Positions 9,676 to 19,054 of a stretch of DNA of 64,000 bases are shown in pieces. The stretch is from Pseudomonadota bacterium (GTDB lineage: Bacteria > Pseudomonadota > Gammaproteobacteria > Steroidobacterales > Steroidobacteraceae): the NCBI GenBank assembly GCA_018241505.1, contig JAFEDS010000010.1:248001-312000 (forward strand), read 5' to 3'. The notes beneath the pieces are model-generated. The model was not told where the DNA came from, searched no databases, and saw only the letters and a program-made list of their open reading frames with translations. Numbering within the stretch: position 1 is the stretch's first letter; the number at the start of each line of letters is the position of its first letter. The translations under genes and the position numbers were made by a program.

Positions 9676-11187
9676 CTACTCGCTATCGGCCGACGGCCGC
9701 GGCGGCCTGGGCCTCGACCCCTTCCGCTTGGCGGCGCCCTTCCCCTTCTTCTTCGTCCTGAACCGTGCCGGCGCGCCCGACGGATTGGCGCGAGTGCCGT
9801 TACCACGCCCTTGGGGACCTCGGCGTGTCGGCTTGTCGCCCGGCGTCCCTGGATGCGGCTTGTCCGCCGTGTCCTTGGTGTACGGATTCGTGTCTGTCCG
9901 GTACTCCATAGCCACAGGCGTCGCGAACAGATCAAACTTCTTGCGGAACACGTTCGCCAGATACCGACTGTATGCGTCAGGCACCTGAGCAGTCTGGTTA
10001 CCGTGAACTATGATACGAGGCGGGTTGCGACCACCCTGGTGTGCGTAACGTAGCTTGATTCGCCGTCCGCGAATCATCGGAGGCTGATGCACAGTCAATG
10101 CCTTCTCGAGCGTACGTGTCAGCTCGCGCGTGGGCATTTCACGCATGGCCGCTTCGTAGGCGCGGACCGTTAGTTGCATCAACTCACCGACACCCGTCCC
10201 GTGACGGGCGGAAATGAACTGCAGTGGCGCAAACGGCACGAAATCGAGCTTCAGTGACAACTGTCGCTGAATCTCTTCCCGCTGCTCCATAGGAATTCCG
10301 TCCCACTTGTTAATTGCAATGATGATGGCACGTCCGCGCTGTAACGCGATTCCGAGCACGCTGGCATCCTGCTCGGACACCGTATCGTGCGCATCCAACA
10401 CCAACACGACGACGTGGGCCTCCGCGATGGCCTGGAGCGTCTTTACGACACTCGCCTTTTCCACCACATCTTCGACTCTGGAACGGCGACGCAGTCCGGC
10501 AGTGTCAATCAGCAGAAAGTCGCGGTCGTCGCGATTGAACGGTACGAGAATGCTGTCGCGCGTGGTGCCTGGAATATCGCTCGCAATTACCCGCTCTTCA
10601 CCGAGCAGGCGGTTGACCAGTGTTGATTTACCGACGTTGGGTCGGCCAATGATCGCGATGCGGATCGCGTCGGGTTCAGCATCCTCAGGAGGTGGCGGCT
10701 CGATCCCTGCGAGCACGTGCTCCATGAGGTCTTCGCAGCCCTGTCCGTGGCTCGCGGAAATCGTCAGAGGTACGCCGAGGCCGAGAGAATGGAAATCCAC
10801 GGAGACAGTGTCGGGATCGAGTCCCTCAGCCTTGTTGAGCACGAGCGTCACTGGCTTTCCCGACCGCCTCAACTCCCGAACTACAAAGTGATCCTGGGGT
10901 GTGAGACCAGCGCGCGCGTCGCAGAGGAAGACAACCCGGTCCGCTTCTTCGACCGCCCTCTCCGTCTGCTCTCGCATCTGCGCTTCGATTCCCGTGGGGT
11001 TCTCGACGAGCCCGCCGGTGTCGATAACGACGTAGGGAATTGGACCCAGTCGACCATAACCATACTGACGGTCGCGGGTCAGGCCCGGCATATCCGCGAC
11101 GATGGCGTCGCGGGTACCGGTTAGAACATTGAAGAGTGTTGACTTGCCGACGTTGGGGCGACCGACAAGTGCGATAGCGGGAAGCAT
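9676..11187 (-). CDS. der: Ribosome biogenesis GTPase Der (EngA)
   Basis: Double-GTPase needed for 50S subunit assembly. The first G domain starts with GRPNVGKST at residue 8, with DTGG and NKAE motifs. The second repeats GRPNVGKST at about residue 180, with DTAGLRRR and NKWD. A KH-like RNA-binding domain follows around residues 355-440. The last 60 or so residues are a basic Lys/Arg/Pro tail; such tails are common in Der but this one is long. It is 17 bases downstream of bamB, and the der-bamB-yfgM-hisS order is the standard gammaproteobacterial cluster. Confidence 0.97.
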   Translation of the reverse strand: MLPAIALVGRPNVGKSTLFNVLTGTRDAIVADMPGLTRDRQYGYGRLGPIPYVVIDTGGLVENPTGIEAQMREQTERAVEEADRVVFLCDARAGLTPQDHFVVRELRRSGKPVTLVLNKAEGLDPDTVSVDFHSLGLGVPLTISASHGQGCEDLMEHVLAGIEPPPPEDAEPDAIRIAIIGRPNVGKSTLVNRLLGEERVIASDIPGTTRDSILVPFNRDDRDFLLIDTAGLRRRSRVEDVVEKASVVKTLQAIAEAHVVVLVLDAHDTVSEQDASVLGIALQRGRAIIIAINKWDGIPMEQREEIQRQLSLKLDFVPFAPLQFISARHGTGVGELMQLTVRAYEAAMREMPTRELTRTLEKALTVHQPPMIRGRRIKLRYAHQGGRNPPRIIVHGNQTAQVPDAYSRYLANVFRKKFDLFATPVAMEYRTDTNPYTKDTADKPHPGTPGDKPTRRGPQGRGNGTRANPSGAPARFRTKKKGKGAAKRKGSRPRPPRPSADSE

Positions 11188-11204
11188 AGGATGGCCACCA
11201 CCAC

Positions 11205-12746
11205 TTATGTCGGTGGCGGCTGAGGCTGGGTCTGCGGTTTCGGCGGCAGAGGATCCGGCGTCTGCTGTGTCGGCGGTGGCGGCTGCTCGGTGCCCGGCAA
11301 CGGAGGCTTCGATTCTGAATCCGGCGGCGCAGATGCGGGCGCTGCCTCCGGCGTTGGGGCCGCAGGGGCCGCCTCGGGAGCAGGGGCTGCCTCGGGAGCA
11401 GGAGCCGCAGGGGCCGCGGGGGCCGCGGGCGCAGCTTCTTCCGGCGCCGGAGCAGTCGGCGCGGCTGAGCCAGATGACGTCGGAGCCGTCTCGGTTGCAA
11501 CACCCTGCGCTGCCGCGTCCGCAGGCGCGGTAGTTGACGGTTCGCTCGGGCTGGCAGCAGTACCCGCTTCCGCTGGTGTGGCAGCCCGCTTGGCGCCGCC
11601 AATCGGCGTCACACGAAACGCGGTGATCTTGCCTACATCATTGACGACCAACACCAGCTTCCCGGCGACGACAGGGGAATTGCTGATCCGAACCTTTCCA
11701 GTCGACGCACGAGCGGCGAGCGCGCCCGTCGCCTTGTCCAGCCAGTGCACATATCCCTGATAGTCGGCCGTGACAATCGCAGAGTCCGTTTCAACAGCAG
11801 CGGACAATCGCCGATGCAACAGCGCCTTCTGCCGCCAAATCTCCGTTCCCGTTCGGCGACGAAGCGCTATCACCTCACCATCGGACGTTGAGACATAAAT
11901 GGCATTGTCATCGAGCCCGAGGGCACGGAAGCTCGACGCATCGTGTGACCACCAGGTTTGCCCAGTGTCCAACGCAAGCATGGAAATACGGCCCTGGAAA
12001 CCTATGGCGTAGACATCGGAGCCGGAGACGCGAACAGTCGCATCGACGTCGTCCATGCGTTCCAGCTCGGTCTTGCCGTGAGCCGGCGAAATCGTGGTTT
12101 CCCAGGCAACGGAACCGTCGCTGACATTGACTGCTTCGACCTTGCCGTTATCGAAGCCCGACAGCACCAGGTCGCCCGTCAACACCGGCGAGGCGGTACC
12201 CCGCAAAGAAAGCCGGGGCACCTGCTGTTCAGTGGACCACAGCTCCTGCCCGTCTTTCGGCGCGAGCCCATGCAGCTTGCCGTCAACGGTGCGGATGGCA
12301 ACCAGCCGCTCGGTGATGGCAGGGGCCGACAATACTTCGCCATTGAGGCGTACTTTCCAGACAACGGCGCCCGTTGTTGGATTCAGGGCGATGAGATCAC
12401 CGAACGTCGAGCCAACCACAACCAGACCGGCTCCTGAGCCGGGGCCACCCGACAGAGCCAGCTTCGTTTTGGTACGCCACAGCGTACGGCCGGACTCGAG
12501 GTCAAACGCGGCAACCTCACCCTTACGGCCCGCCGCATACACGCGGTTGCCATCAATCGACAGTCCAAGACCCAGACGCAGTGGCTTTGCACCCTTGTCA
12601 GCGACCGAGGCTGTCCAGACCTTCTGAGCTTTGAGTGTCGCGTTGATATCAGTCAGCTTCGTCGGCTGATCGACGTCTTTGTCCTTCGAGCACGCTGCCA
12701 GAACGAGCAGCGCACACGCAGCCAGCCAACGTCGTGAACTTCGCAT
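11205..12746 (-). CDS. bamB: Outer membrane assembly lipoprotein BamB with long Ala/Pro tail
   Basis: Scaffold lipoprotein of the BAM complex that inserts beta-barrel proteins into the outer membrane. From the ATG at 12746 the signal peptide ends in a lipobox LAAC with lipidated C19. About 360 residues of PQQ-like beta-propeller repeats follow (ALDTGQTWW, SGGPGSGAGLVVVGS). The last 130 or so residues are almost only Ala, Pro, Glu and Thr and have no counterpart in typical 390-residue BamB. They could span toward peptidoglycan or partners, or simply be repeat expansion. A further in-frame start at 12782 is possible. The yfgM gene ends 39 bases upstream. Confidence 0.93.
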   Translation of the reverse strand: MRSSRRWLAACALLVLAACSKDKDVDQPTKLTDINATLKAQKVWTASVADKGAKPLRLGLGLSIDGNRVYAAGRKGEVAAFDLESGRTLWRTKTKLALSGGPGSGAGLVVVGSTFGDLIALNPTTGAVVWKVRLNGEVLSAPAITERLVAIRTVDGKLHGLAPKDGQELWSTEQQVPRLSLRGTASPVLTGDLVLSGFDNGKVEAVNVSDGSVAWETTISPAHGKTELERMDDVDATVRVSGSDVYAIGFQGRISMLALDTGQTWWSHDASSFRALGLDDNAIYVSTSDGEVIALRRRTGTEIWRQKALLHRRLSAAVETDSAIVTADYQGYVHWLDKATGALAARASTGKVRISNSPVVAGKLVLVVNDVGKITAFRVTPIGGAKRAATPAEAGTAASPSEPSTTAPADAAAQGVATETAPTSSGSAAPTAPAPEEAAPAAPAAPAAPAPEAAPAPEAAPAAPTPEAAPASAPPDSESKPPLPGTEQPPPPTQQTPDPLPPKPQTQPQPPPT

Positions 12747-12785
12747 CGAATTCCAACCCCTCAACGCCGTAGCGTCTTGCATGTT

Positions 12786-13484
12786 CTATTTGGCCGCTGT
12801 GGAGGCAGCGGGAGGCATTTTCGCCTGAGCGACCGGATGCGGATTCTCCGCAGTCAGATCGTCGATCTTCAGCTCCAACGATTGCGCGTCGAGCGACTGA
12901 GCAACAATGTCACTCACTTTCGCGCTCGTATACTCTTTCAGGGCGTTGGTCTTATCGCCCTTGGCGTAGTACGCGTCCCCCAATATCTCGTGCATGCGAG
13001 GCTCGAACGCGCCTGCCTTCAGCCCATTGAGCGTCGCCAACGCGGCATCGGGCTTCTTCTGCGCAATCTGCACGCGCGCAAGACGTAGTCTCGCTATCAG
13101 CCCCAGCTCTGAATCCTTAGAGTGCTCCGCGACCGCCTGTAGTTCCGCAGCCGCCTTGTCGAGAGAGTTGTCTTCGACATAGACGCGCGCAGCAATCAGC
13201 TTCGCCTGGTCGACGTATGGAGACGAGGGAAAATCGCGCTCCAGCTCCCCGACGGCTACAAACCCACCCGTTCGGTCGGTACCCCCAAACGCCTGTACAA
13301 CCTGTGCGTACTTGGCACCAGCCTGTGCTCCAAGCGAATCCTCGTGATCCTGGTACCAGTGCCAGCCCCACAGACCGGCCGCTCCGACCGCGACTCCAGC
13401 GATGATCCACAGGCCGTTCTCACGGAGCCACCCCGTAACCTGTTCCCACTGTTCTTTTTCCGACAGATACTCTTCCACGATCAT
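12786..13484 (-). CDS. yfgM: YfgM family TPR protein (ancillary SecYEG translocon subunit)
   Basis: A 232-residue inner-membrane protein: short cytoplasmic N-terminus, one membrane span (LWIIAGVAVGAAGLWGW, about residues 25-41), and a periplasmic TPR-like domain. In E. coli YfgM associates with PpiD at the SecYEG translocon and assists periplasmic folding. The start MIVEEYLSEKEQ at 13484 matches the family better than a longer reading from 13547, which would overlap hisS. It sits seven bases after hisS and just before bamB, the conserved location. Confidence 0.9.
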   Translation of the reverse strand: MIVEEYLSEKEQWEQVTGWLRENGLWIIAGVAVGAAGLWGWHWYQDHEDSLGAQAGAKYAQVVQAFGGTDRTGGFVAVGELERDFPSSPYVDQAKLIAARVYVEDNSLDKAAAELQAVAEHSKDSELGLIARLRLARVQIAQKKPDAALATLNGLKAGAFEPRMHEILGDAYYAKGDKTNALKEYTSAKVSDIVAQSLDAQSLELKIDDLTAENPHPVAQAKMPPAASTAAK

Positions 13485-13491
13485 CCCCCGA

Positions 13492-14778
13492 TTACGCGCA
13501 GCCCAAAGATGCCAGCGCTGCTTCGATCCCCTGAGCAAGCCGTTCAATCGGGCATTCCGTCTGACCCGTCTCCTGCCGCAAAGGTTTCATTCCCACTACC
13601 CCTCGCGCGAGCTCGTCGTCACCGACTATCAACGCCAAGGGGGCGGCACTGCGGTCCGCCCGTCGAAACTGTGTCTTGAAATTACCGCCGCCCAGATTGA
13701 TCTCGAACCGGCGCCGGGGCAGCTCATTGCGCAAACGCTCCACGAGCCCAAGGCCCATCGAGGTCGCACGCTCGCCGTTCAGCACGATAAAGACATCAGC
13801 CTTGGTGGCCGCGGGTACCTGCCCCGCCTGCATCAGCAGCGCCACAACGCGCTCCATACCCATGGCGAAGCCAATCGCGGGGGTCGGCTCGCCTCCCAAC
13901 TGCGCAATCAGCCCGTCGTAACGGCCGCCGGAGCATACGGCATTCTGCGCGCCCGAGGATTCATTAATCCATTCGAAGACGGTCCGGCTGTAGTAGTCGA
14001 GGCCACGCACCAGCCGCGGGTTGACCTCGTAGGGGACCCCTATGTCGCGCAGCATCGCGCACAGAGCATCGAAATGCTCCCGAGACTCCTGGTCGAGGTG
14101 ATCGGTCAGCAGAGGCGCACCCGCCACCAGCTCCTGCATCTCTGGATTCTTACTGTCGAGAATGCGCAGGGGATTGCCCTCGAGGCGTCGACGGCTATCC
14201 GCGTCGAGCCGGCTCTCGTAGCCGCGGAAATAACTGACCAGCAGCTCTCGATACGCCTTACGGGATTCCGATGAGCCCAGCGAATTGATCTGCAGGCGTA
14301 CCCGCTGAATGCCGAGATTGCGCCACAGGCGCGCCGTGAGGGCGATCAGCTCTGCATCAACGTCCGGACCCGCGTAACCAACTGCTTCCAGATCGAGCTG
14401 GTGGAACTGACGGTACCGGCCCGCCTGAGGCGTCTCGTAGCGGAACATGGGACCAACACACCAGAGTTTGTGGCGTTGGCCGCGCAACATGCGATTTGAG
14501 ATGACACCCCGAACCATCCCGGCCGTTGCCTCCGGGCGCAGCGTCAGGCTCTCGCCACCCTGCGACTCGAAGCTGTACATCTCCTTGCCGACGACATCAG
14601 TGAACTCACCAATGGAACGCTTGAACAGCGCAGTCTGCTCAACAATGGGGACGCGCATTTCTTCGTAGCCGTAGGCGGTCACCAGCTCGCGAACCTCGCG
14701 CTCGAGGTACTGCCAGGCGCCTATTTCCGTGGGCAGGATGTCATTCATGCCCCGGATGGGCTGGATCTGCTCAGCCAA
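13492..14778 (-). CDS. hisS: Histidine--tRNA ligase
   Basis: Charges tRNA-His. It is a class II synthetase of about 428 residues, with the conserved N-terminus IQPIRGMNDILP, motif 2 (FRYETPQAGRYRQFHQ), the histidine-specific RGLDYYSRTVFEW, and motif 3 (AIGFAMGMERV). A C-terminal anticodon-binding domain ends the protein. The best start is a TTG at 14778, six bases after a GGAGG that lies inside the last codons of rodZ. Another TTG at 14784 has no room for a ribosome site. Initiation is thus probably coupled to rodZ termination. ispG, normally between rodZ and hisS, is absent. Confidence 0.96.
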   Translation of the reverse strand: MAEQIQPIRGMNDILPTEIGAWQYLEREVRELVTAYGYEEMRVPIVEQTALFKRSIGEFTDVVGKEMYSFESQGGESLTLRPEATAGMVRGVISNRMLRGQRHKLWCVGPMFRYETPQAGRYRQFHQLDLEAVGYAGPDVDAELIALTARLWRNLGIQRVRLQINSLGSSESRKAYRELLVSYFRGYESRLDADSRRRLEGNPLRILDSKNPEMQELVAGAPLLTDHLDQESREHFDALCAMLRDIGVPYEVNPRLVRGLDYYSRTVFEWINESSGAQNAVCSGGRYDGLIAQLGGEPTPAIGFAMGMERVVALLMQAGQVPAATKADVFIVLNGERATSMGLGLVERLRNELPRRRFEINLGGGNFKTQFRRADRSAAPLALIVGDDELARGVVGMKPLRQETGQTECPIERLAQGIEAALASLGCA

Positions 14779-14780
14779 AA

Positions 14781-16169
14781 TCAACCTCCGTCAGGAACGG
14801 GTTTCGCACGGACAACCTCGCCCGAACGAGTGATGGAAAATTGCACGCTGCCGTCCGGCCGCGACAATTTCGCGATTGGCTTGCCATGCCCGTTATATTC
14901 AACTGAGACACCGGACGCATTACCGAGAACAACCCGTAGCGGTGGCGTACCGACGACGGTTTTCACCGAGTTGGCTGTGCCGACGTCATAAAACAACCGC
15001 GCACCTGTTGAGTCGTACACTTCGGTCCAACTATCCGCGGAATAGCGAAGGGTGACTTGAGATTGGCTCTTCGAGCGCGGCGCCAAGCCGGTATCAACGG
15101 CGCTGGTTGCCGGAGCAGCCGAGGCCATTCGCGTAGGCGCTGGCACGGCTGGAGAGCTAACCGGCGGTGTCTGAGCCGCCGCCGTAGCGTGCGTTGGCTG
15201 AGCGGCGGCCGGCGTAACGTGCGTTGTCGGCGTTGCACCCGATCCCGCAGCGCGGGCACCAGCCGGCGCGGACGTCGTAGGCGCTCCAGTGGTACGCGGA
15301 GGCGATGTTGGGCTCGCCGTCGATGGCTTGGTGTGAGTCGGCACTGCGGCGGCCGGTCGTGACGTTCCACTCGGCGCGGCGCTCGACCCGCTGGCACCTG
15401 ATCGCGGCGGCGTCGACGCCGGGCCCGCACTACCAGTGCCACTTGTAGCCCCAAGCCGCGGCTCTGCCGCCGTCCAACGAGCCGCCGACGCACCGCCCTG
15501 CTGCGCACCTGTCCCAGAGCCAGCGTGCTGTGCACCCGCCACCGGCACACCGCCTTGCGCGCCTGTTGCCGACCCACCGCGCTCCGCATTAGCCGCGGCC
15601 CCACCGCCCTGCGTGCTCGGCGCCGACGCCCCAACAGGTGCCGGGGAACCAGCAGCCCCCTCCGCAGCGGCCCCCTCAGTGACAGGACCCTCAGGCGAAG
15701 CGGATGAATCCGCCGGCGAAGTCGACGCAGCGGACGAAGCCGGCGTCTCATCCGTCACCACATGCGTCTCCGACATCACCGGCTTCTTCTTGGAGAGCGC
15801 CGACACCCACCAGATGGCACCCGCGACAGCAAACACCACAATCACCACCAACGCAGGCGCAACCAGCTTATTGGAGTCAGGTCCCGCCGGCGCTTTGACG
15901 ATCCGTGTCAGGTCCGGCTGTTCGACCTTGCTGATGTTGGAATACATCTGGATCAACTCGTTGGCCGACTCGCCAACGAGATCAGCGTAGTGCCGGATGT
16001 GGCCACGGGCGTAGACCGGCGCGCCCAGCGCCTCGTAGCTTTCGGCCTCGATGGATTCGACGATCTTCGGGTCCGTGTGTATGCGCTCGGCCACTTGCAA
16101 CACGGTCAGCCCGAGTTTTTCGCGGCCCGCCCGCAGACGCGCGCCGATGCCACCCGCTTCGACTGCCAT
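14781..16169 (-). CDS. rodZ: Cytoskeleton protein RodZ
   Basis: Links MreB to the cell-wall elongation machinery. The 462 residues hold a Cro/XRE-type HTH domain (residues 8-75), one membrane span (VAPALVVIVVFAVAGAIWW, about 104-122), a periplasmic linker of about 240 residues rich in Ala, Gly, Ser, Thr and Pro, and the C-terminal RodZ beta domain (SWTEVYDSTGARLFYDVG to NGHGKPI). The linker is longer than in E. coli RodZ, which has 337 residues in total. The gene is five bases after pilW and runs into hisS, so it sits in one long operon. Confidence 0.93.
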   Translation of the reverse strand: MAVEAGGIGARLRAGREKLGLTVLQVAERIHTDPKIVESIEAESYEALGAPVYARGHIRHYADLVGESANELIQMYSNISKVEQPDLTRIVKAPAGPDSNKLVAPALVVIVVFAVAGAIWWVSALSKKKPVMSETHVVTDETPASSAASTSPADSSASPEGPVTEGAAAEGAAGSPAPVGASAPSTQGGGAAANAERGGSATGAQGGVPVAGAQHAGSGTGAQQGGASAARWTAAEPRLGATSGTGSAGPASTPPRSGASGSSAAPSGTSRPAAAVPTHTKPSTASPTSPPRTTGAPTTSAPAGARAAGSGATPTTHVTPAAAQPTHATAAAQTPPVSSPAVPAPTRMASAAPATSAVDTGLAPRSKSQSQVTLRYSADSWTEVYDSTGARLFYDVGTANSVKTVVGTPPLRVVLGNASGVSVEYNGHGKPIAKLSRPDGSVQFSITRSGEVVRAKPVPDGG

Positions 16170-16174
16170 GGGAA

Positions 16175-16936
16175 TCAGCCTGAGTTGTGATTGAGCTCGG
16201 CGAGTGCCCGAGTCTGATCGGATGACGGGAAGTCCATGCGCAGCTTGCGCGAGAATTTCTCTTCCGCCACCCGGTCGCCCTGCTTACGGGCAACCTGAAC
16301 CCCAATCAACAGCAGATCGGGCGTGGCCTCGAAGGATGAAACAAACTGATCGATGGTTTCGCGCGCCGACTGCACTTCGCCGCGGCGGAAGTCGAGGTCG
16401 GCGAGCTGATAGGCGGCCTCGGCGAAATTCGGTTTGATCCGCAGCGCGCGCTGGAAGCTCATGGCGGCCTGCGTATCGCGCTTGGCCCCACGCAGGCACA
16501 CGCCCGCGTTGGTATACGCAGCCTCCGGTGTTCGATACAGCGCGTTGTGTGCCGCTTCCTCGAAGGCTTTCACGCCTTCGTCCACGCGGCCGCTGCGGCA
16601 CAGGTAAACAGCGTAGTTGTTGAGAACATCCGGGCTGCGGGGCCCGAGATTCAACGCCGCCTTGAATTCCTTGTCGGCCTGGTCGGGGTGTCCGAGCCGG
16701 TCCTGCAACATGGCCATGGCGCTGTGGACATTGGGGTCGCCGGGATTTTCACGCACCGCCCGCTCGAGCTTTTCCTTGGCGAGACCGAGGTCGCCCTGAT
16801 TCAGGTAGGCCATGCCCAACTGCATGTTGTAGTTGGAGGCATCGTCCTTTTTCTTGGAGCGCTCGCTCGGACCGGCGCAGCCGGCGAGCGCCAGCAGCGT
16901 GACGGCCGAGATCACCATGGAAGTGAAGCGAATCAT
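16175..16936 (-). CDS. pilW: Type IV pilus biogenesis/stability lipoprotein PilW (PilF)
   Basis: An outer-membrane lipoprotein with TPR repeats that helps assemble and stabilise the type IV pilus secretin. The signal ends in lipobox LAGC, with C20 lipidated. About six TPR-like units follow from residue 36 to 240 (NYNMQLGMAYLNQGDLGLA and similar). Length 253 matches the family. Its ATG overlaps the rlmN stop as ATGA, so the two are translationally coupled. The place between rlmN and rodZ is the usual one in Pseudomonas-like genomes. Confidence 0.92.
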   Translation of the reverse strand: MIRFTSMVISAVTLLALAGCAGPSERSKKKDDASNYNMQLGMAYLNQGDLGLAKEKLERAVRENPGDPNVHSAMAMLQDRLGHPDQADKEFKAALNLGPRSPDVLNNYAVYLCRSGRVDEGVKAFEEAAHNALYRTPEAAYTNAGVCLRGAKRDTQAAMSFQRALRIKPNFAEAAYQLADLDFRRGEVQSARETIDQFVSSFEATPDLLLIGVQVARKQGDRVAEEKFSRKLRMDFPSSDQTRALAELNHNSG

Positions 16937-18066
16937 GATTGCACCGCTACACCAAACACTTTGTTGCCGAGCCGTGCGGTGGTCCGATCGATGACTCGGC
17001 CCGCGAGCTGACCGCAGGCGGCATCGATATCGTCACCGCGCGTGCGCCGTACCGTTGCCAACACTCCGCTTTTGATCAGCTCGTCGCGGAACCGCTGGAT
17101 CACCGGAGCCGGCGAACGCTTGTAGCGCGTACCGGGAAAGGGATTGAACGGAATCAGGTTCATTTTCGCCGGATGGCCGCGCAACAGCTTTACCAGCTCG
17201 CGCGCCTGTGCCGGACTGTCGTTGACACCATCCAACATCACATACTCGAACGTCACGCTGCGGCCGTTCTGCTCATCGATGTAGTGCCAGCAGGCTTCGA
17301 GCAATTCGGCGATCGGATGCTTGCGGTTGATCGGGACCAGCTCGTTGCGCAGCTCATCGTTGGGAGCATGCAGCGAGACCGCCAACGCCACGTTGGTTTC
17401 TTCCGCCAGCTTGTAGATCTGCGGCACCAGCCCCGAGGTCGACAGTGTCACACGGCGGCGCGACAGATCGAAACCAAAGTCATCCAGCAGAATGCGCAGC
17501 GCGGGCACCACATTGCGGAAGTTGGCCAGCGGTTCTCCCATCCCCATCAGCACCACGTTGGTGACGATGCGGCGGTCCCCCAGCGTGCCCGGCTGTTGCT
17601 TCGCTTCTTCAAACTCGGCCAGCTCGCGCTTGGCCAGCCAGACCTGCCCCACGATTTCGGCGGTGGTCAGGTTCCGGTTGAATCCCTGCTGCGCCGTGGA
17701 GCAGAACGAGCAATCCAACGCGCAACCCACCTGCGAAGAAATACACAGCGTCCCCCGGTCCGCCTCCGGAATAAACACCATCTCGAACGCCTGTGAGGCA
17801 TCGGCACGCAACACCCATTTGCAGGTGTCGTCGGCCGACTTGTGCATAGTCACGATTTCCGGCGTACGGACCACCGCGCGCTCCAGCAACTGCGCGCGGA
17901 AGTCCTTGGCCAGGTCAGTCATGTTCTCGAACGAGCCCTCGCCACGCTTGTAAACCCAGTTCATGAGCTGACGTGCGCGGAACGGCTTGCTGCCCATTTG
18001 CGCAACGAACGCTTCCAACTCGGGACGGGGTAGTCCCAGGAGGTTCGTTTGGGCGGATGAGTCCAT
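16933..18066 (-). CDS. rlmN: Dual-specificity 23S rRNA/tRNA adenine C2-methyltransferase
   Basis: A radical-SAM enzyme that makes 2-methyladenosine at 23S rRNA A2503 and tRNA A37. The Fe-S cluster motif CALDCSFC provides three cysteines eight residues apart in total, and the methyl-carrying cysteine late in the protein is in DDIDAACGQL. The Gly-rich GMGEPL and the SLHAPND segment are also seen. ATG 18066 gives 377 residues. A TTG at 18078 would add four and has no better ribosome site. It lies 24 bases after ndk, as in E. coli and Pseudomonas. Confidence 0.97.
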   Translation of the reverse strand: MDSSAQTNLLGLPRPELEAFVAQMGSKPFRARQLMNWVYKRGEGSFENMTDLAKDFRAQLLERAVVRTPEIVTMHKSADDTCKWVLRADASQAFEMVFIPEADRGTLCISSQVGCALDCSFCSTAQQGFNRNLTTAEIVGQVWLAKRELAEFEEAKQQPGTLGDRRIVTNVVLMGMGEPLANFRNVVPALRILLDDFGFDLSRRRVTLSTSGLVPQIYKLAEETNVALAVSLHAPNDELRNELVPINRKHPIAELLEACWHYIDEQNGRSVTFEYVMLDGVNDSPAQARELVKLLRGHPAKMNLIPFNPFPGTRYKRSPAPVIQRFRDELIKSGVLATVRRTRGDDIDAACGQLAGRVIDRTTARLGNKVFGVAVQS

Positions 18067-18090
18067 GACTTCAGGCAATACGCGCGGCGG

Positions 18091-18519
<429 letters not shown>

Positions 18520-18665
18520 CGCAAAAATCCTCACGAAACTGGGGGAAAATCTGCGGCCGATAAGACCGCAAACCAGCCGCGCAGTTTACCTTGTGATCCG
18601 CGTATGGAGCAATTTGGGAGATGCAGCCGCCACCCCCGGAAGTCCCGGTTCCTAAAGGGCTTTTG

Positions 18666-18695
18666 CTGGGCGGGCCCAGGCCGGGGCTGCCCGGC
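18666..18695 (-). terminator. Two adjacent GC hairpins after iscA
   Basis: GCCGGG/CCCGGC (18680-18695, loop GCTG) begins at the iscA stop codon and is followed by CTGGGC/GCCCAG (18666-18679, two-base loop). Both stems are perfect six-base pairings. On the minus strand no T-run follows, so they may slow or end iscS-iscA transcription before ndk only with help from Rho. Confidence 0.35.
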
Positions 18696-19018
18696 TAGAC
18701 CGAGAAGCTCTCCCCGCAGCCACACTCCCCCTTCACATTGGGGTTGAGGAAGCGGAAAGCCTCGTTGAGCCCTTGCTTAACGAAGTCCACGACGGTCCCG
18801 TCGATGAGCTTGATACTGCCCGGGTCGACGAACACTTTGACACCACGATCCTCGAACATGAGGTCGCCGGGGTTTACTTCATCGGCATAATTGATGACGT
18901 AAGCGAATCCGGAGCAGCCGGTCTTGCGCACGCCCAACCGCAGGCCCACGCCGTGGCCGCGATTGACGAGAAATGATTTGACCCGATTGGCAGCGGATTC
19001 AGTCAGGGAAATAGCCAT
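18695..19018 (-). CDS. iscA: A-type iron-sulfur carrier IscA
   Basis: Carries iron or an Fe-S cluster to client proteins. The 107 residues contain the three conserved cysteines, C35 (TGCSGF), C99 and C101 (GECGCGES). The length and [17 protein letters not shown] start fit IscA. It lies 36 bases downstream of the cysteine desulfurase gene. iscU, hscB, hscA and fdx, which usually surround it, are not present between iscS and ndk. Confidence 0.93.
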   Translation of the reverse strand: MAISLTESAANRVKSFLVNRGHGVGLRLGVRKTGCSGFAYVINYADEVNPGDLMFEDRGVKVFVDPGSIKLIDGTVVDFVKQGLNEAFRFLNPNVKGECGCGESFSV

Positions 19019-19054
19019 CGTTCCGGTGGGTCCTCCAGTGAGGTTTAGTCCATT

